The notes under the pieces: generated by a model
Told to the model about the DNA's origin: nothing
The model's database searches: none
The model's input: only the letters and a program-made list of their open reading frames with translations
NCBI RefSeq assembly: GCF_033439725.1
Contig: NW_026944386.1
Location: 1,984,001 to 2,048,000, forward strand
Length of the DNA: 64,000 nucleotides
Reading direction: 5' to 3'
Source of the DNA: Neurospora tetraspora
Taxonomy: Eukaryota; Ascomycota; Sordariomycetes; Sordariales; Sordariaceae
Part shown: positions 1 through 11,860 of the stretch, one piece after another
Position numbering within the stretch: the stretch's first letter is position 1
How the letters are laid out: each line of letters starts with the position of its first letter
Translations under genes and position numbers: made by a program

Positions 1-2716
1 CGAGAATGCCACTGAGCAAATGGAATCGCTATGGCCTTCTAGGGTCTGGAGGCAGCTCCCCGACGCCGGATCCCAGATCTTGATCGTCTTGTCCCCCGAA
101 CCGGACGCAAGCCGCTGGCCATCAGGCGAGAATGCCACTGAGTCAACGGTGTTGCTATGGCCTTCTAGGGTCTGGAGGCATGCATTCCAATCTAATTCCA
201 CAGCCGGCTTAGTTCGAATCCATTCAGGTTCTTCTGCCCTGAAATTCCTCTTTATCAAGCTACCGCTTGGAGCAAATACAAGCGCTGATATGTATGTTTG
301 AAGGGGAGCTTGCTCTATTATTGACTTATAAGATAGAATAAACCGGTAAGCATCCCAAATAAGCTCTGATAACTGCGACTGACCATTACCTCCCTATATC
401 TCTAGTTAGACCAAGTTCCCAGTGCGGAGTTAGACTTATACTTACCAGCAGACCCTCGAGCTGTCTTATGACGATGACACCCTCCGACATGGCTCGGAGT
501 AGGCTGAGAGCTTCAAGCCAGTAAAGGTACTTCTTCGCGAGGAATATATAGACAATCCCTTTATCCTGTAAAGGATCATGCCGTTTTGTGTTCGTGCCAG
601 AAACCGAGTCACACAAGTGATCAACCCAGTAGACGCACGAGTACCGCACCGTCGCTAGCGGGTCCGGATCCGGTACTTGGACCTTGTCGCTCGGAAATCC
701 CGGTGCGCTTAAGCCGTACATGTCGCGTCGCAATACTGTAGACATGGTATCAAGTGACCTCAAGAAGATGGTATAATTCACATATTCTTTCCCAGAAGGA
801 AAAATCCACTTGAATGTCTCCAGAGAAGCTTGGTTGCCAGCTTTATCAGAGGCATTGCCGAGTAAAAAGTCCTTAGCTGATTGATGGACAAAATAAATGG
901 TTCGTTCTCGTAGTGTTAGAAATGAACCACAAAGCCCTATAAGCTCTTCAAGGAACTGCGGATCATCTGAGAGATCGTCTGACATCTCGACGAGAGTGGT
1001 CAGTTCTTGAAGGCTGATGGGTCGGCGAACGATAGAGGAGATGGCAAGAATTTGCCTGCACAGATCCGCATGATCGGACTGAATAATCTGCTTCATCATC
1101 CGCCCATACAGAGAATCCAACCCAGGGGGGAATGCTCGTAACTTTGTGAGTGTCTGCCACCTCCGAACGCTCGGGTCCGCAAGTCCTTGGCAGACCAAGG
1201 CCACCCAGAGAAAAGTCCCATTCGCGTTAGAAGAGAGATAGTCATGTACATCCGCCTGTAATGTGCTGTCGTATTGTTTCTGCTCCGACAAGTGAAGAAC
1301 TTTGTGGCGGATATATGCACTGACGGCAGTGGTGACGGCTTCGGCGTTTAGCTCGAGGCTGAGTCTGGACTGCTGCGCGACGATCGCCAACTGTTCTTCG
1401 ATCTCCACCCAGTTGCGACTAGATACAAGCCACTTGACACGAGCAGACACAGATGATATCTGGACGATCAACTTGAGAAGCTGCGGTTGGCCTGTCACAC
1501 ATTCGTCCAGAGCATCAATCACCAGATAGGTGACCTTCAAGTTCGGGTCTTTTAGCATCTCGCCTAAAACCTTAGACAGGACGATCCATGCCATTGCATC
1601 ATCGGAGGGGTATGTGTTCTCCGGTAGATATGAGAGCAGGCGTGGTTGCTGGTGGGCAAGTAGGTAGATTAAGCCTCGTAGCACGGCAATTGCGTTATTG
1701 ATGCGCGAGTCGGTAGCTTGGCAGAAGAAATACGTTAAGTTGCCGCCGTCAGCGATAACACGCCGCTCTAGCTCGTCGATGATACCGCATAGCAACATGG
1801 TCTTGCCTTTGCCTGGATCTCCCTTGATCCAGAGCAGGCGACTCTCCTGCAGCTGGCGCCATCGTTTGAAGTCGGGGTTGTCGAAGACCCAGCGGTAAGC
1901 ATCAGGCAGCAGACCACCCTTCGCCAGCTCGATCCGCTCTTTTTCGACGTGCGGGTCACGCGGGTCCGTGGGCCACAATTTTGCCAGACAGAGGTAATCC
2001 TCGTGAACCTTGTCCTGCAGCCGCTTCAATGCTTTCTGCCTTCCTTCACCGTAGAGAACCGGCATGTGCACATCGAAGATGCCGAATAGAGAGTACGCCT
2101 GGTCTTCCTCGTATTTTGTGTCACGCTTCTCGATCCATCGCATCCGTTCGGCGACGCTGAAATCAGATAGAGGGACACCTTGGAAGGCTTTTCGCGGAAT
2201 TCCGGTTATATCATGAATTTCTTGTTCCAGAGACTCCTTATCTCCCAGGCGCTGGCCCTCTTTAGAGAAGAATTCGACGATCGTTGGGGCAATGAGCTCT
2301 TGGAGGGTCCATCCTCGGGAAAACCATTTACTCTCTCGAAAGGCCGGTTGCCAACCGGGGCCGTCGCCGTACTGATAGGTTGAGACGTCTGCTAGGTACA
2401 CGTAACATTTTACCGCGCTGCGGTACCAATGGAACATGGAGTTGAGAGCGCGCTGAAGCTCGGCGCTGTCAGACTTATCGATGCAGCATGTGTCGACCCA
2501 GAAGAATTTCAACCCATCGCGCCAGGCTTGGTCTCCGCAAAAACGAATCTTAGCGTAGCTTGCTTTGTTCTTGCCTGTACCGTCCGTCATGTCTCTGAAG
2601 AGGACCTCTTCGGGACCCCATGTGTGTGAAAGTATCGCATACGGTGGAATCTTGTTGTTGGGGAGGTCCTCCGTCAGACGGACCCCGCCGGTATCGTCAC
2701 GCTCCAGGAGTCGCAT
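1..2716 (-). CDS. HET-NACHT-WD40 NOD-like receptor (HNWD/HET-E type), 3' end outside window
   Basis: Probable heterokaryon-incompatibility receptor. The N-terminal HET domain is a cell-death effector, NACHT is the NTP-dependent switch, and WD40 repeats sense the ligand. Start ATG is at 2714-2716. HET motifs are YAILSHTWG (residues 26-34) and WFSRGWTLQELIAP (about 131-144). The NACHT Walker A GDPGKGKT is at 299-306 and Walker B LVIDALDEC at about 398-406. I place a 52-nt intron at 394-445 (GTAAGT donor, CTAAC branch, ATAG acceptor) after residue 757. Exon 2 (1-393) reads through a linker into WD40 repeats (LEGHSNTVDSVAFSPDGQ, then LEGHSDSICSVAFS) and leaves the window still in the propeller. 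The two visible repeat starts are nearly identical in nucleotides, as is known for NWD genes that evolve by repeat reshuffling. The domain order matches HET-E/HET-D of Podospora. No break is visible; the exact allele class cannot be told. Confidence 0.9.
394..445 (-). other. Intron of the NLR gene between NACHT-side exon and WD40 exon
   Basis: Without this intron the frame ends 17 codons later. With it, the frame passes in phase 0 into the linker and the WD40 repeats. Donor GTAAGT, branch CTAAC and acceptor ATAG are all typical of Sordariales. Confidence 0.8.
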
Positions 2717-4274
2717 TGCAGAGTTCGCCAGCCTCAGCTCCCTTGGAAGCTAATCATACAAATGTTCGATGATGGGAAAAGGCTCGCAGGCTTTGCGAGC
2801 GGACGGCTTATGTTGGCGGGACTGTAGGTACAGTAAATCAGCAGTTGAAACTAGAGAAATTGCTCGACAGACGAGAATTACTTACTATAAGTAACTGACA
2901 AAATTCGTAGCGTATATCTCGGTGGGTTTGATTGGGAGCCTTGAAGGTGGTTGCTGTTGTTGTCTTTGTTTCAAGGCGCTACCTTTGCCTGGATCACCAA
3001 TCCCGCAGGACTCAGACTTCCACCATACCCGACGCGAACTGAGTAGAGGTATCGGGCACAGCCTCTTCGGCACAATCTCTTCGACACAGCTGTCTTGCAA
3101 GCAGAAGACTCGCCAATATCGCGTTGGGTACATCGTTGGGCATAGATGATTGAGAGGCCCAGGGCGCCAAGCCCGGAAAGGAAAGGCGTTGGTCAGCCTT
3201 TACTGTAATGGAGAGCTGCTCTGAGTGGATGGGTAAAGAGGAGAAGGTAATGCATTGGGAAGATGGTCTTGATTGGATGCTTGCTCGTTCTGATGCCCTC
3301 CACATCACGTGGTTGAAAGTCACGGTGAGCTTCAGGGAAGAAGATACATTCAGGAACGGTGAGGTGAGGAAAGGAAGGTGTGAGCGTAGACGAACTTTCC
3401 GAATGTGAAGCCTCAAAACGAAATTCCAAGATTACCACAGCGGGTTAGGGTTACCGGCGAGCACCGAGAGGAAGTTTTGCCCAGGAACGTAGAACTGCCG
3501 GGCGTCGCGTCATTCCGTTGAGATAATATCGATTATAGCCGTGGCTAGAATTCCCAAAAGAGGCTCTCCATCGCATTTGGTCCTCGCCATCTATTGCTAA
3601 AAGATTAAGCGTCCCCAAGTATCTCGGAGACCGACTGAAACGCGATTTTACTGTAAGCGCCGAGAGTCACGAGGGAAACTCACCTAAAAAGGAGCGGGCC
3701 CTGGAGATGACGCCTCAACGAAGAGAGTCAGACGCAAGGAACAACAGAGGAAGGCCAACACCATGGAACTTGTACTTAGTATTCGGAGGGGAGGTTGGCC
3801 ATGGCTTCAGACTAGGCAGTCTATGGGTGTGTTGCAAGCCAACCGCATGGTTATGACATGCCAGGATGGAAGGGAAGAGGTAGGCTGATGCAGGCAGACG
3901 AAGGTAGGTTAAGGTAGGTATATGAAGGAGGTCCATCGTGATCCAACAAGACAAGAGCGAGAGACTCCCTTGCCACGCTCTCATCTGCATACACATAACT
4001 GGGCCGAGGAGTACGAAGAACCAATCAGGAATGGTCTTCTGACCGAGTGCAATCTTGGTGTTACCCGTGTAAAAGATCTAGCCGCAGTGTCAGGACGGTC
4101 TACTTTGCTCATAATCCGCCCAATTATATTCATCTTCTTAGCGCCGGCTCCCCACTCACCGTAATGCCTCCGTCCGAACGATATGGATATGGGAGGAGGT
4201 TGTTCAATTTTTTGACCCTACCACGTGATTAAAAGACCCGATTCATATCCTTCCAACTCCCATACATAAGCTGC
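2717..4274. other. Intergenic region with possible NLR relic
   Basis: I see no convincing gene. Several short frames lack domain signals. A stretch on the minus strand near 2975-3035 reads SCGIGDPGKGSALK, resembling the NACHT P-loop of the neighbouring receptor (WIKGDPGKGKTML) and sharing about 15 nt with it. The rest is ordinary mixed-composition sequence that should hold the receptor promoter in its first few hundred bases. Confidence 0.5.
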
Positions 4275-4341
4275 CCCTCACTGGCTTATCTATGGGAGAG
4301 CGGACGGGATCCCGAGTTTTCCGGTGGGTATGGTCGTATGT
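4275..4341 (-). pseudogene. Truncated 5S rRNA copy (5' 67 nt only)
   Basis: On the minus strand this matches the first 67 nt of the full 5S genes in this window, from ACATACGACC to GTGAGGG, with one difference (nt 19). It then stops matching: the 3' half, needed for the terminal helix, is missing. A TATATA element lies upstream on the minus strand (about 4366-4371). It is a 5S fragment rather than a functional gene; such partial 5S copies are known in Neurospora. Confidence 0.88.
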
Positions 4342-4408
4342 ACTAATTAGGCTTATGAAAGCGGTATATAACAGACGAGTGAAATTGCATTAACTGTCCT
4401 GCTGAGCC

Positions 4409-5979
4409 TCATATCTGCTGCGCTCTCTTCATGGTAAAGCTGATGCTATGGTTGATTCTGGAGGCACCCTCAGCGTCATTCTCGAGCTTTTGGATTTCCC
4501 TTTCCATTCCGTGTTGTTCGTCGGTCATTCTGCGCTGTTGTATCTGTTCCCATACCACCCAAGCGGCAATGACAAGAGCGGTAAGTGGAATGGCTGCGGC
4601 GAAATAGATACAGAGTTTTTCTGGGTTGTCCATGTTAGACCAATCCATCGTCATGACCAACATCATCGAACAGAAAAGGGCCTTACCAATGTTGAACTCA
4701 AAGAACGGCATACTGAATATGGTCGACAAGAAGGTCCCGGGAAGGAACAGGGCACCCATAAATGACAATCCCTTCATTGTTTGGGCATCCCGGATACTCG
4801 CCTGCGTTAAGTTGATCTGCCATTTCGCTGTTGCCATGTTCAACTGCCCGTTTCTTTGAGAAACTTCTGCCGTCATAAGGTGTATCTGGTTGTTATATGA
4901 TGTTAGCACTATGTCTTTGACAGGAGTGATAGGCGCCCTGTTGGCAAAACTCTTATAGAAGTGCTTCCATGTTCGCAGGTCATTTGAGTGAGTAAGGCCT
5001 ACCAAGCTTTCCAGAATTTGCATGCGCTGCTGTAGCTCACGAGCAAAGCTCTCAACGCTGTCCAGCCGGGCAGCTTCTACCTTAAAGCCTCTAACTAACT
5101 AGGAGTTGCCGGCAGCCATCTCCGGTGATGATTTCGAGCTGTCGGAGAGTTCGATCCAGAATTTCTGTATCGCCTCTTGGAGGTTATCGATGACCTTGCC
5201 AATAGTCTCCGCAGAGCCCAACATTGACACTACCTTTCGGCGAATGTCCGCCCAATCCCTCCCCATACGTCGGAAGTTCCACACGCTCGTATCTGTATCT
5301 GCATAGAGATAGTTTCCTGCGGTTGCCGCCGATACTCCTCTCGAGTTACACGCCAAAACGAGTTCCTGGTCTTCAATGATTGACATGGCAAAGGAGTTCT
5401 CCTCGTTCAGTTTCGATATGAGATGGCGGATCATCACGTAGGGTAGGGCGAATGGGTGAGGCACCTTACTGGCAAAGTTCCCAAACTGATCAATGCAATT
5501 AGCAATATACATGGGCATAAAATCCGTCGTGCCCATGCTGATCCGGAAAAGCGCGGTTGTCTCGTTGCGGTCGAAGGTATAGGTAAGTGCAAGCTCAGCG
5601 CTTTGTCCCATGCTGTCTGACTCGTCAGACTGCATAACTGAACGAAGAAACTGATGCCGGAACACAACGCCTTGAAAGAAGTAAGCAATTCTGGTACCAA
5701 AGAGGACAATACCGAGATCGTATGCAGCCAGTGGAATGTATGAAACAGAGTGAACAGTGCGATGGTTTAGAAAGATCCAGAACACTCACGCATGAGGTGC
5801 TCGTTATTATCCTGGGTAAACTCCAGCTGGAAGAATGGTCCCATTGTCCTCTCCACGTCCATCAAAAGCCAAGGCAGCTTCAAGCCCTCCATAACCACTC
5901 GGTGGGTGTCTGGTTTTAGAAACCATACATCCTGATATTCATTTTTCCGTTGGTAGAAGGGCAGTGGAGGTTCATGCAA
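4409..5979 (-). CDS. CorA-like membrane protein, multi-exon, 5' end unresolved, in-frame TAG
   Basis: Likely member of the fungal CorA-like (Mg2+ transporter-related) family: a long soluble helical N-terminal part followed by two C-terminal membrane helices, GALFLPGTFLSTIFSMPFF and about 4562-4610 (IYFAAAIPLTALVIAAW). Readable exons are 5790-5979, 5671-downstream and 4409-4620. I place introns at 5671-5789 (GTGAGT, branch CTTAC, acceptor CAAG) and 4621-4686 (GTAAGG, branch CTAAC, acceptor CCAG, 66 nt and also open). Phases agree across both. A TAG at 5099-5101 lies in frame between AAGNS and LVRGFKVEAARLD, the latter leading straight into the conserved part; either a hidden intron removes it or the gene is broken (CAG to TAG would be a RIP-type change). 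The exon at 5979 follows a good acceptor (TTTAACATCCTTTAG), so at least one more 5' exon lies at about 6030-6540, but I could not join it in frame. Confidence 0.6.
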
Positions 5980-7707
5980 GCTAAAGGATGTTAAAACAAA
6001 TCAAAACCGAAGTCATGCTGGGATGAACATGTAACTTGCATAAGACAGTGAAATTGGCTTTTGACACTGATACCATCTGGTAGTTTATTCAGACTGAATT
6101 GTCCCTTGAAATATAAAAGTTTAGTTGATTTGCCCCCACACCAATCCAACATCGTTCTGAGAACTTCAAAACGGACAAATACATACCTGACGATTCACAA
6201 ACTTCAAGATTTCTTCATCATCTGGAAGAGAGCATCTCTCGGGTCTATTGTAACAGGATTACTATAGTCTTGTCATCAGTTCCAACGCTTCGGAGTCTTA
6301 TGTAACTTCATACCAGGCAGTGTTGAGTATCCAGGAAACAAGGAACGAAGACCAGCCTTACTGTGTAGTTGACTACGTCCAGAAGATACACCTGCACGAG
6401 CCCGGTGGTAATTCCGGGGCGACGCGAAAGGATCGCGCAGGAGGCCGAAATCCATTGGCTGACTGATCCTTTCGACTGAATCGACCGATATCCGCTCAAG
6501 AGCAGAAGTTGCTAGCGCGCGTTCAGGCCTTTTATACACGTAGACACGGGAGGCTAAAGGCTGGTTATGTCACCATAAGATGCCAATCAAACTCTCCGGA
6601 AAGAGTTTATGATTTGTTTCTGCCTGGCCGGCTACCTCACAACAAGTGGCGCCTGCTCAGCCTGCTCCGTTGCTGTCAACGATCTCAAGAGGCCTCAGGA
6701 TAGCCAGCATCACCGATATTAGACAACTCAAAGGTACAGCGCATCTTGGCAATGGCCAAGATGGGCGAGACCGATTGCTTCGGTGAGGTTGCGCCAGTTC
6801 GAAAATGATTAATTCTACAAGCTGCGATGGAGTAATGGAGGTGCTTCTAGCCCAGAGGCTGGAGCGGGGGCAGTACATTGAGTACCTATGTACATAGTAG
6901 CATACATATGCAAGCTTGACAGACCTCGATATGTGAGTGGTTGTAAGATTGACCCAAAAAGTACTCGATATATTACCTTCGTACAAAAAAACTCGAGTCA
7001 ATATGAAGCTGCGCAAGCGTGACTGCAACGGGTACCTCAAGGTACTTACCTTTGGGACCCGACTGGAGTGACGTACTGTTTTGAGTCGATGTTTGGCGTC
7101 GGGAAGGTGCATTTCACGTCTTCTGAGCCCCGAAGAAGTCAGGTCTGCGGTGTTATCACCGCAGCACGACCGTCATTCAAATCTGCGGTGCAACCACGAT
7201 CACTCACCCCCAACCTTTCAATATCACGACTGACCATGAAGCTCTCATTCAACAACATCAACCATGTTTCCAAAGGTTCTTTCACAGTTTGGAGGACCCG
7301 GTAAGCCCTCCTATGTTGCACTGCCGCCTTGCGGGTGGTAGCGTGGATATTAACCGTAGTCAGCAGCCGGTTCCGGGTTGAACCAGTACTTATACCGGAC
7401 CTCCGCCTTGCTATGGTGGACGCTATGTCAACATTACGAACGTATATCGATATACCCTTCCATTTACCGACCCTTCCTGACGCTTCAGCCTTTCCATAAC
7501 ACCGATTGCAGGCGTGATGGGTCTAATAGGCCAAAACATCTCTGGTCATAGTTTCACCAATTCTTCCAGCCCTAGACTTAGATGGGTTACTGAGCCTGAT
7601 ATCCGTGGGACCTTCAGCATTCTCTCCACGTGCATTGTCACCCTTGTCCTCTGCGTTTGGACGGCTATCCATCTCAACGTTCCTGGACACAAAGAAGGGG
7701 CGATGAA
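5980..7707. other. Region upstream of the CorA-like gene; no independent gene seen
   Basis: Its left part (about 6030-6540) probably holds the 5' exon(s) of the minus-strand CorA-like gene; a minus-strand frame at 6276-6539 starts with ATG, but no domain can be assigned. A candidate exon reading DDEEILKFVNRQ precedes a GTATGT donor near 6187. From 6550 to 7707 I find nothing supportable. Base composition is normal up to the transposon boundary at 7708. Confidence 0.45.
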
Positions 7708-7715
7708 ACTGTACA
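7708..7715. repeat. Left 8-bp target-site duplication of the hAT element (ACTGTACA)
   Basis: ACTGTACA here is repeated exactly at 22601-22608, directly outside the matching inverted termini. Eight base pairs is the hallmark duplication length of hAT transposons. Confidence 0.85.
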
Positions 7716-10468
7716 CAGTGATTCACACAAATCAAATGCTAATAAAGCAAAGCAAATCTACCCCCAGCGTGACAAATCAAATCTGTGTAAAAAATCAGTC
7801 AAATTAATTTAAATCTGGGTACAAATTTGCTTTATTAGTTTTATATATTTATTTTATTATAGCTATGAGATTTTTGCAGCAATATACCTCTCCGATGCGT
7901 GTAGTATGACTTTTACTGCACACGGTCAGGTATAAATATAAGCGTATTAACGAGAAAATTGTCGTATTTTAGCTAGGAAACGAAGGATCATAGTGATTTT
8001 TAGTACTTTTAATATAGGATCTTAGTATTTTTAGGCGTTTCCTCTCCTCCTCTTACTTCTCATTACCTCTCCTATTAACTAAATCGTTAATACCTTAACT
8101 TATTAAATTAATTCTAATAATAATACATATTAAACTGTTATTAATTATATCCTAACTTAATTAATTAAATTCTACTATCGCGCTAACCAACATTAATATA
8201 ACCTTATTATCCTTATTACCTAGTAAGGTACCAAAATCTCCCTAGCAATTATTTAGCACGTTTATTAAACCCTATAATCCGTTCGGGCGCTCTATCTTTC
8301 GACCGCTAAAAATACGTATTACCGACTTAAAGAAGGTCGACCCCAATAAGCTTACTCGCTAACTATAATTAATATAGCCGTACGTAGAGTATAAATATTA
8401 GAAATATATATTATAGTCGTAGATATATATTAAGTAAACTGATAGATTATAAATAAATAACTATAGTATAAGGTTATTACAATTAAAAAATAATAACCTT
8501 AGTGAGACAGATTCGAAGAATTTCGCGTATAACGTATATAGTAGATTATATAATTTGAAGGCAACCTCATTAATATTTAATTACTTAGAATTAATATATC
8601 GTATACTTTTACTTAAAAAAAAGGTAATTTAATAGGAGGCTTAGATAAATTATAATAAGGGATACTAGAGTATTAATATACGCGCTTCGTTTGGGAGATT
8701 TTAAACGTTTTAAATCATCGCGAAGGCCACCGGCAATAATATTAAAAACGCGCTTATCGATTTTATTATTTCATCCAATATAGGATTTATTATTATTAAG
8801 AACCTAGAATTTTATAATTTACTTCGATTATTAAACCCTTTATTTACCGCTACTATTTTACTAGATAATCAGATAACAATAGGGAGATAGTTAGAGGATT
8901 ATTTTAATAAAAAGAAATTTAGAATGCGAAACGAACTTATTAAAACCTTATAGAGAATTTATTTCTCCTTCGATCTTTAGACTTTACCGAATAGGTATAC
9001 AATTCTTATAGTTATTATATACTATACGGACGTAATTAGTACTTTAAAAATTCACTTAATTATAATACCTTACGTTAAAAGTTATTATTATAGTGAAAAT
9101 ATTAATTAATCCAATTAATCCTACACTAAAATAATTACTAACAATCGGACTTACTAGGTACCATTATTAATAATATAATCGATAAATACAATATCCGCCA
9201 TAAACTAAGATTCTTCCAAATTAATAACGCAGACTCAAACAATAAAGCAATTAAATATATTTTTAGTATCAAGGACGAAGCGAGAGATAAAGTAATAGTA
9301 AAGACCATTACGTACGTTATTTTAATTATATTTTTAATTTCGTAGCGAAAACTTTCCTTGAAGGCAATATACCTAATTTAATTAATTACGAATTCGACCC
9401 CGCTATCCTAAAAGAAGAGGAAGTAATACTATTAAATTACTAAAGGAAGCGCAATACCTTTAGTAAGCTCTATAACGTAGTTATCTTTATCCGTTGATCC
9501 CTTTAGAGACGAGAGAGTTTCTATGATTTGACGGTTAGCGATATAACCCCGGAGTAAATTATGAAATTTAGAAATTTCTACGTTAATAATAACGAAAAGA
9601 GTCTTACCTTCTTCTAAAATAATTCGATTCGTTAGAATTCCTAGTATAATATAATCGAGCGCGCCATTCGTTTAAGACCGGTCTTAAATTATTAGTATTT
9701 AATATATAATAATTAGTTGAAGGAGAAATAATTAGATAAGTTAACGATAAATAATTAGGCTGTATTAAATGCCGTTAATTCTATCCTTTTAAAATTTAAA
9801 GAGCTTATAAAGCTGTTTGAAGGTAAGCAACTTAACTTTAGTAGTATCCTTTTCGAATTAAAGAAATTAATCAAAGAATTTAAAAGGTAACGCTCTATAT
9901 ATTATACCCGTTTCGAAGTCGAACCTTTCAACGGTAGTTCGGATATCCTACCTCGCTGCCCCCTGCTCGTCGAGCTTATTAATTCTCAAATTAATAAGGT
10001 CGTTAGTTTTACTCCTTGGCAATTATATCGAACCTACTATATACCCGCCCGGTTTCGTAGCTATGAAGTCAATTTGCCTCGTCTTAGAGAACCTTCATAG
10101 AATCAACCCTACCCTCGTCCGGCACAAGACGAAGTCCTTCAAATAGATTTTAGTTTTAACGGAGATTTATTTATCCGTAATAGTATCGATTTTACGATAA
10201 CTAAACTGGAAAAATACGCAACGTTGCTAGAAGATTACTAACTGTATTAGTTAACTATGTTGTTATACCCTATTAAATATAAACAAACCCTCTATTCTTA
10301 CTATAGTACGGTTAAGGGAACTAGTCTCATCGAAACTTTTAAGTAGATCTTTATCGACTAGTACTATAATTTAGACGACGATAACTACCCCTAATTTCCA
10401 ATTCGAATCTATATAGAAAGAGAGGCGCGCCGTCGGGAATATATATTTAAAAACGACTTCTTTAATTC

Positions 10469-10473
10469 CTCTA
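10469..10473. repeat. 5-bp target duplication of the Gypsy element (CTCTA), left copy
   Basis: CTCTA here and at 22090-22094 flank the two long terminal repeats. Joining the hAT sequence at this pentamer restores one continuous hAT copy. Confidence 0.75.
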
Positions 10474-10760
10474 TAAAAGATGTAGAAAGGTCACGTAAGT
10501 CTGACTGGCAGATATAAAAGATAATCATAATTCTGATAATAAAGGAAGAAAACTAGCTATATAGGAGCGGACTCTCCGAGTCCGACTTATAGGTCTAAAT
10601 CTGCCTAACTTAAACTTCCCTTAAATTAGGGTTAAAGACTTGGATTTACTAGCTAAATTTGATTTACTTAATATAATTTAACTTATTTATAAATCTACCA
10701 GTAAGTAATAAATCTTCCCCCAAATTAATTACCCGATTAAATTAGATTTATCTTTTCATA
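10474..10760 (-). repeat. Left LTR (3' LTR) of the nested Gypsy element
   Basis: About 285 bp, matching 21803-22089 over its whole length. On the minus strand the ends correspond to TG...A. The differences between the two copies are almost all transitions, as expected from RIP, so LTR divergence cannot be used as a clock. Confidence 0.85.
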
Positions 10761-11626
10761 ATACCCCCTCGATATTTAAATCTATTATTTCGACGGAGTA
10801 TTACTATAGAAATTAATTTATATATATCCAATTAATTATCGTCGGGGAAAACTCCTACGAAATTATTATATAAAATATCCTTATAACCCTAATTAAATAA
10901 CGTCCAATTCTTGATATAAACTTGATATCCTTTAAATATACTTCTTCTAATAGTAATAAAAACCCTTCCGCCTCTTAAATTTGCGTTTATAGCCGTAGTA
11001 GGCTTACTTTATCCGTTATTAATCTAGATTAATCTATTCTAATATACGAAAATAATAGTTACTTAATTCGTTATTAGTTCCTTAATAGGAAGGAATTCGG
11101 CGTCGTCTCTAACCTATTTAACTATTACGCCTAAAAATACCTTCTCTTAAATACCGTCGTAGAAATTAGGAAGATTGGTATAAACTACTTTTAATAGCTA
11201 TTGAAACTTAACGTCCAAAATTTTCTATTTAATTATTTCTATTTTATATATTTTTAATTTAATTTTTACATTCGTATATTTATTTTTTAAAATATTAATA
11301 TAATTTTAATACGAATTAATTTACTTTTATAAGTTCTTAAAGGCCGACCCGGCGCTAACTATAATAATATTTAGGGTTCTATTTAAAGAAAATTCGAAAA
11401 TTGAAAGCGTTATAATAAATTAATTAAATTTAGCTTTAATTAGGCTATTAAAGGATAAGGCAAATAGCCTACTAAGGGTAGCGAAAATAAATTAGGAAAT
11501 AATTATATGTAAAATACTATTTAGGATTAAGAAAGTATATACCGATATCCTTTTTCCGCTAAAAAAAGTATATTATGGGCGATTAAATTTATACGGAGGG
11601 TAAGAATTTAAATAATATTATTAAAC

Positions 11627-11860
11627 TTCTTATTAAAATTAATATTCGCGGGGTCTATTTTAGAAAGAAAACTGGTAAAAATAGGCCGATTAGCCGGAAT
11701 TTAAGTAATATCGTCCAATTTCTTATTAAAATTAATATTCGCAGGGTTTATTTTAAAAAGAAAACTAGTAGAAACAGACTAGTTAATTAAAATCTAAGTG
11801 ATCTCGTCTATCCTTTTTCCGGAATTCAAATTAGTAAAGAAGTTAATAGAAACCAGGTGG
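11627..11860. repeat. Tandem repeat, about 93-bp unit, inside the Gypsy fossil
   Basis: TTCTTATTAAAATTAATATT starts at 11627 and again at 11720, followed by matching sequence through each unit. A third, weaker unit follows from about 11813. A 93-bp period (31 codons) suggests it once lay in coding sequence. Confidence 0.6.

Noticed and set aside
20-301. Plus-strand 93-codon frame with duplicated WPSRVWR
   Set aside because: It is the antisense of the WD40 repeats; the duplication reflects the repeats.
7143-7165. Hairpin CTGCGGTG-TTAT-CACCGCAG
   Set aside because: An 8-bp stem without a second copy, duplication or T-run; too little to call a terminator or element.
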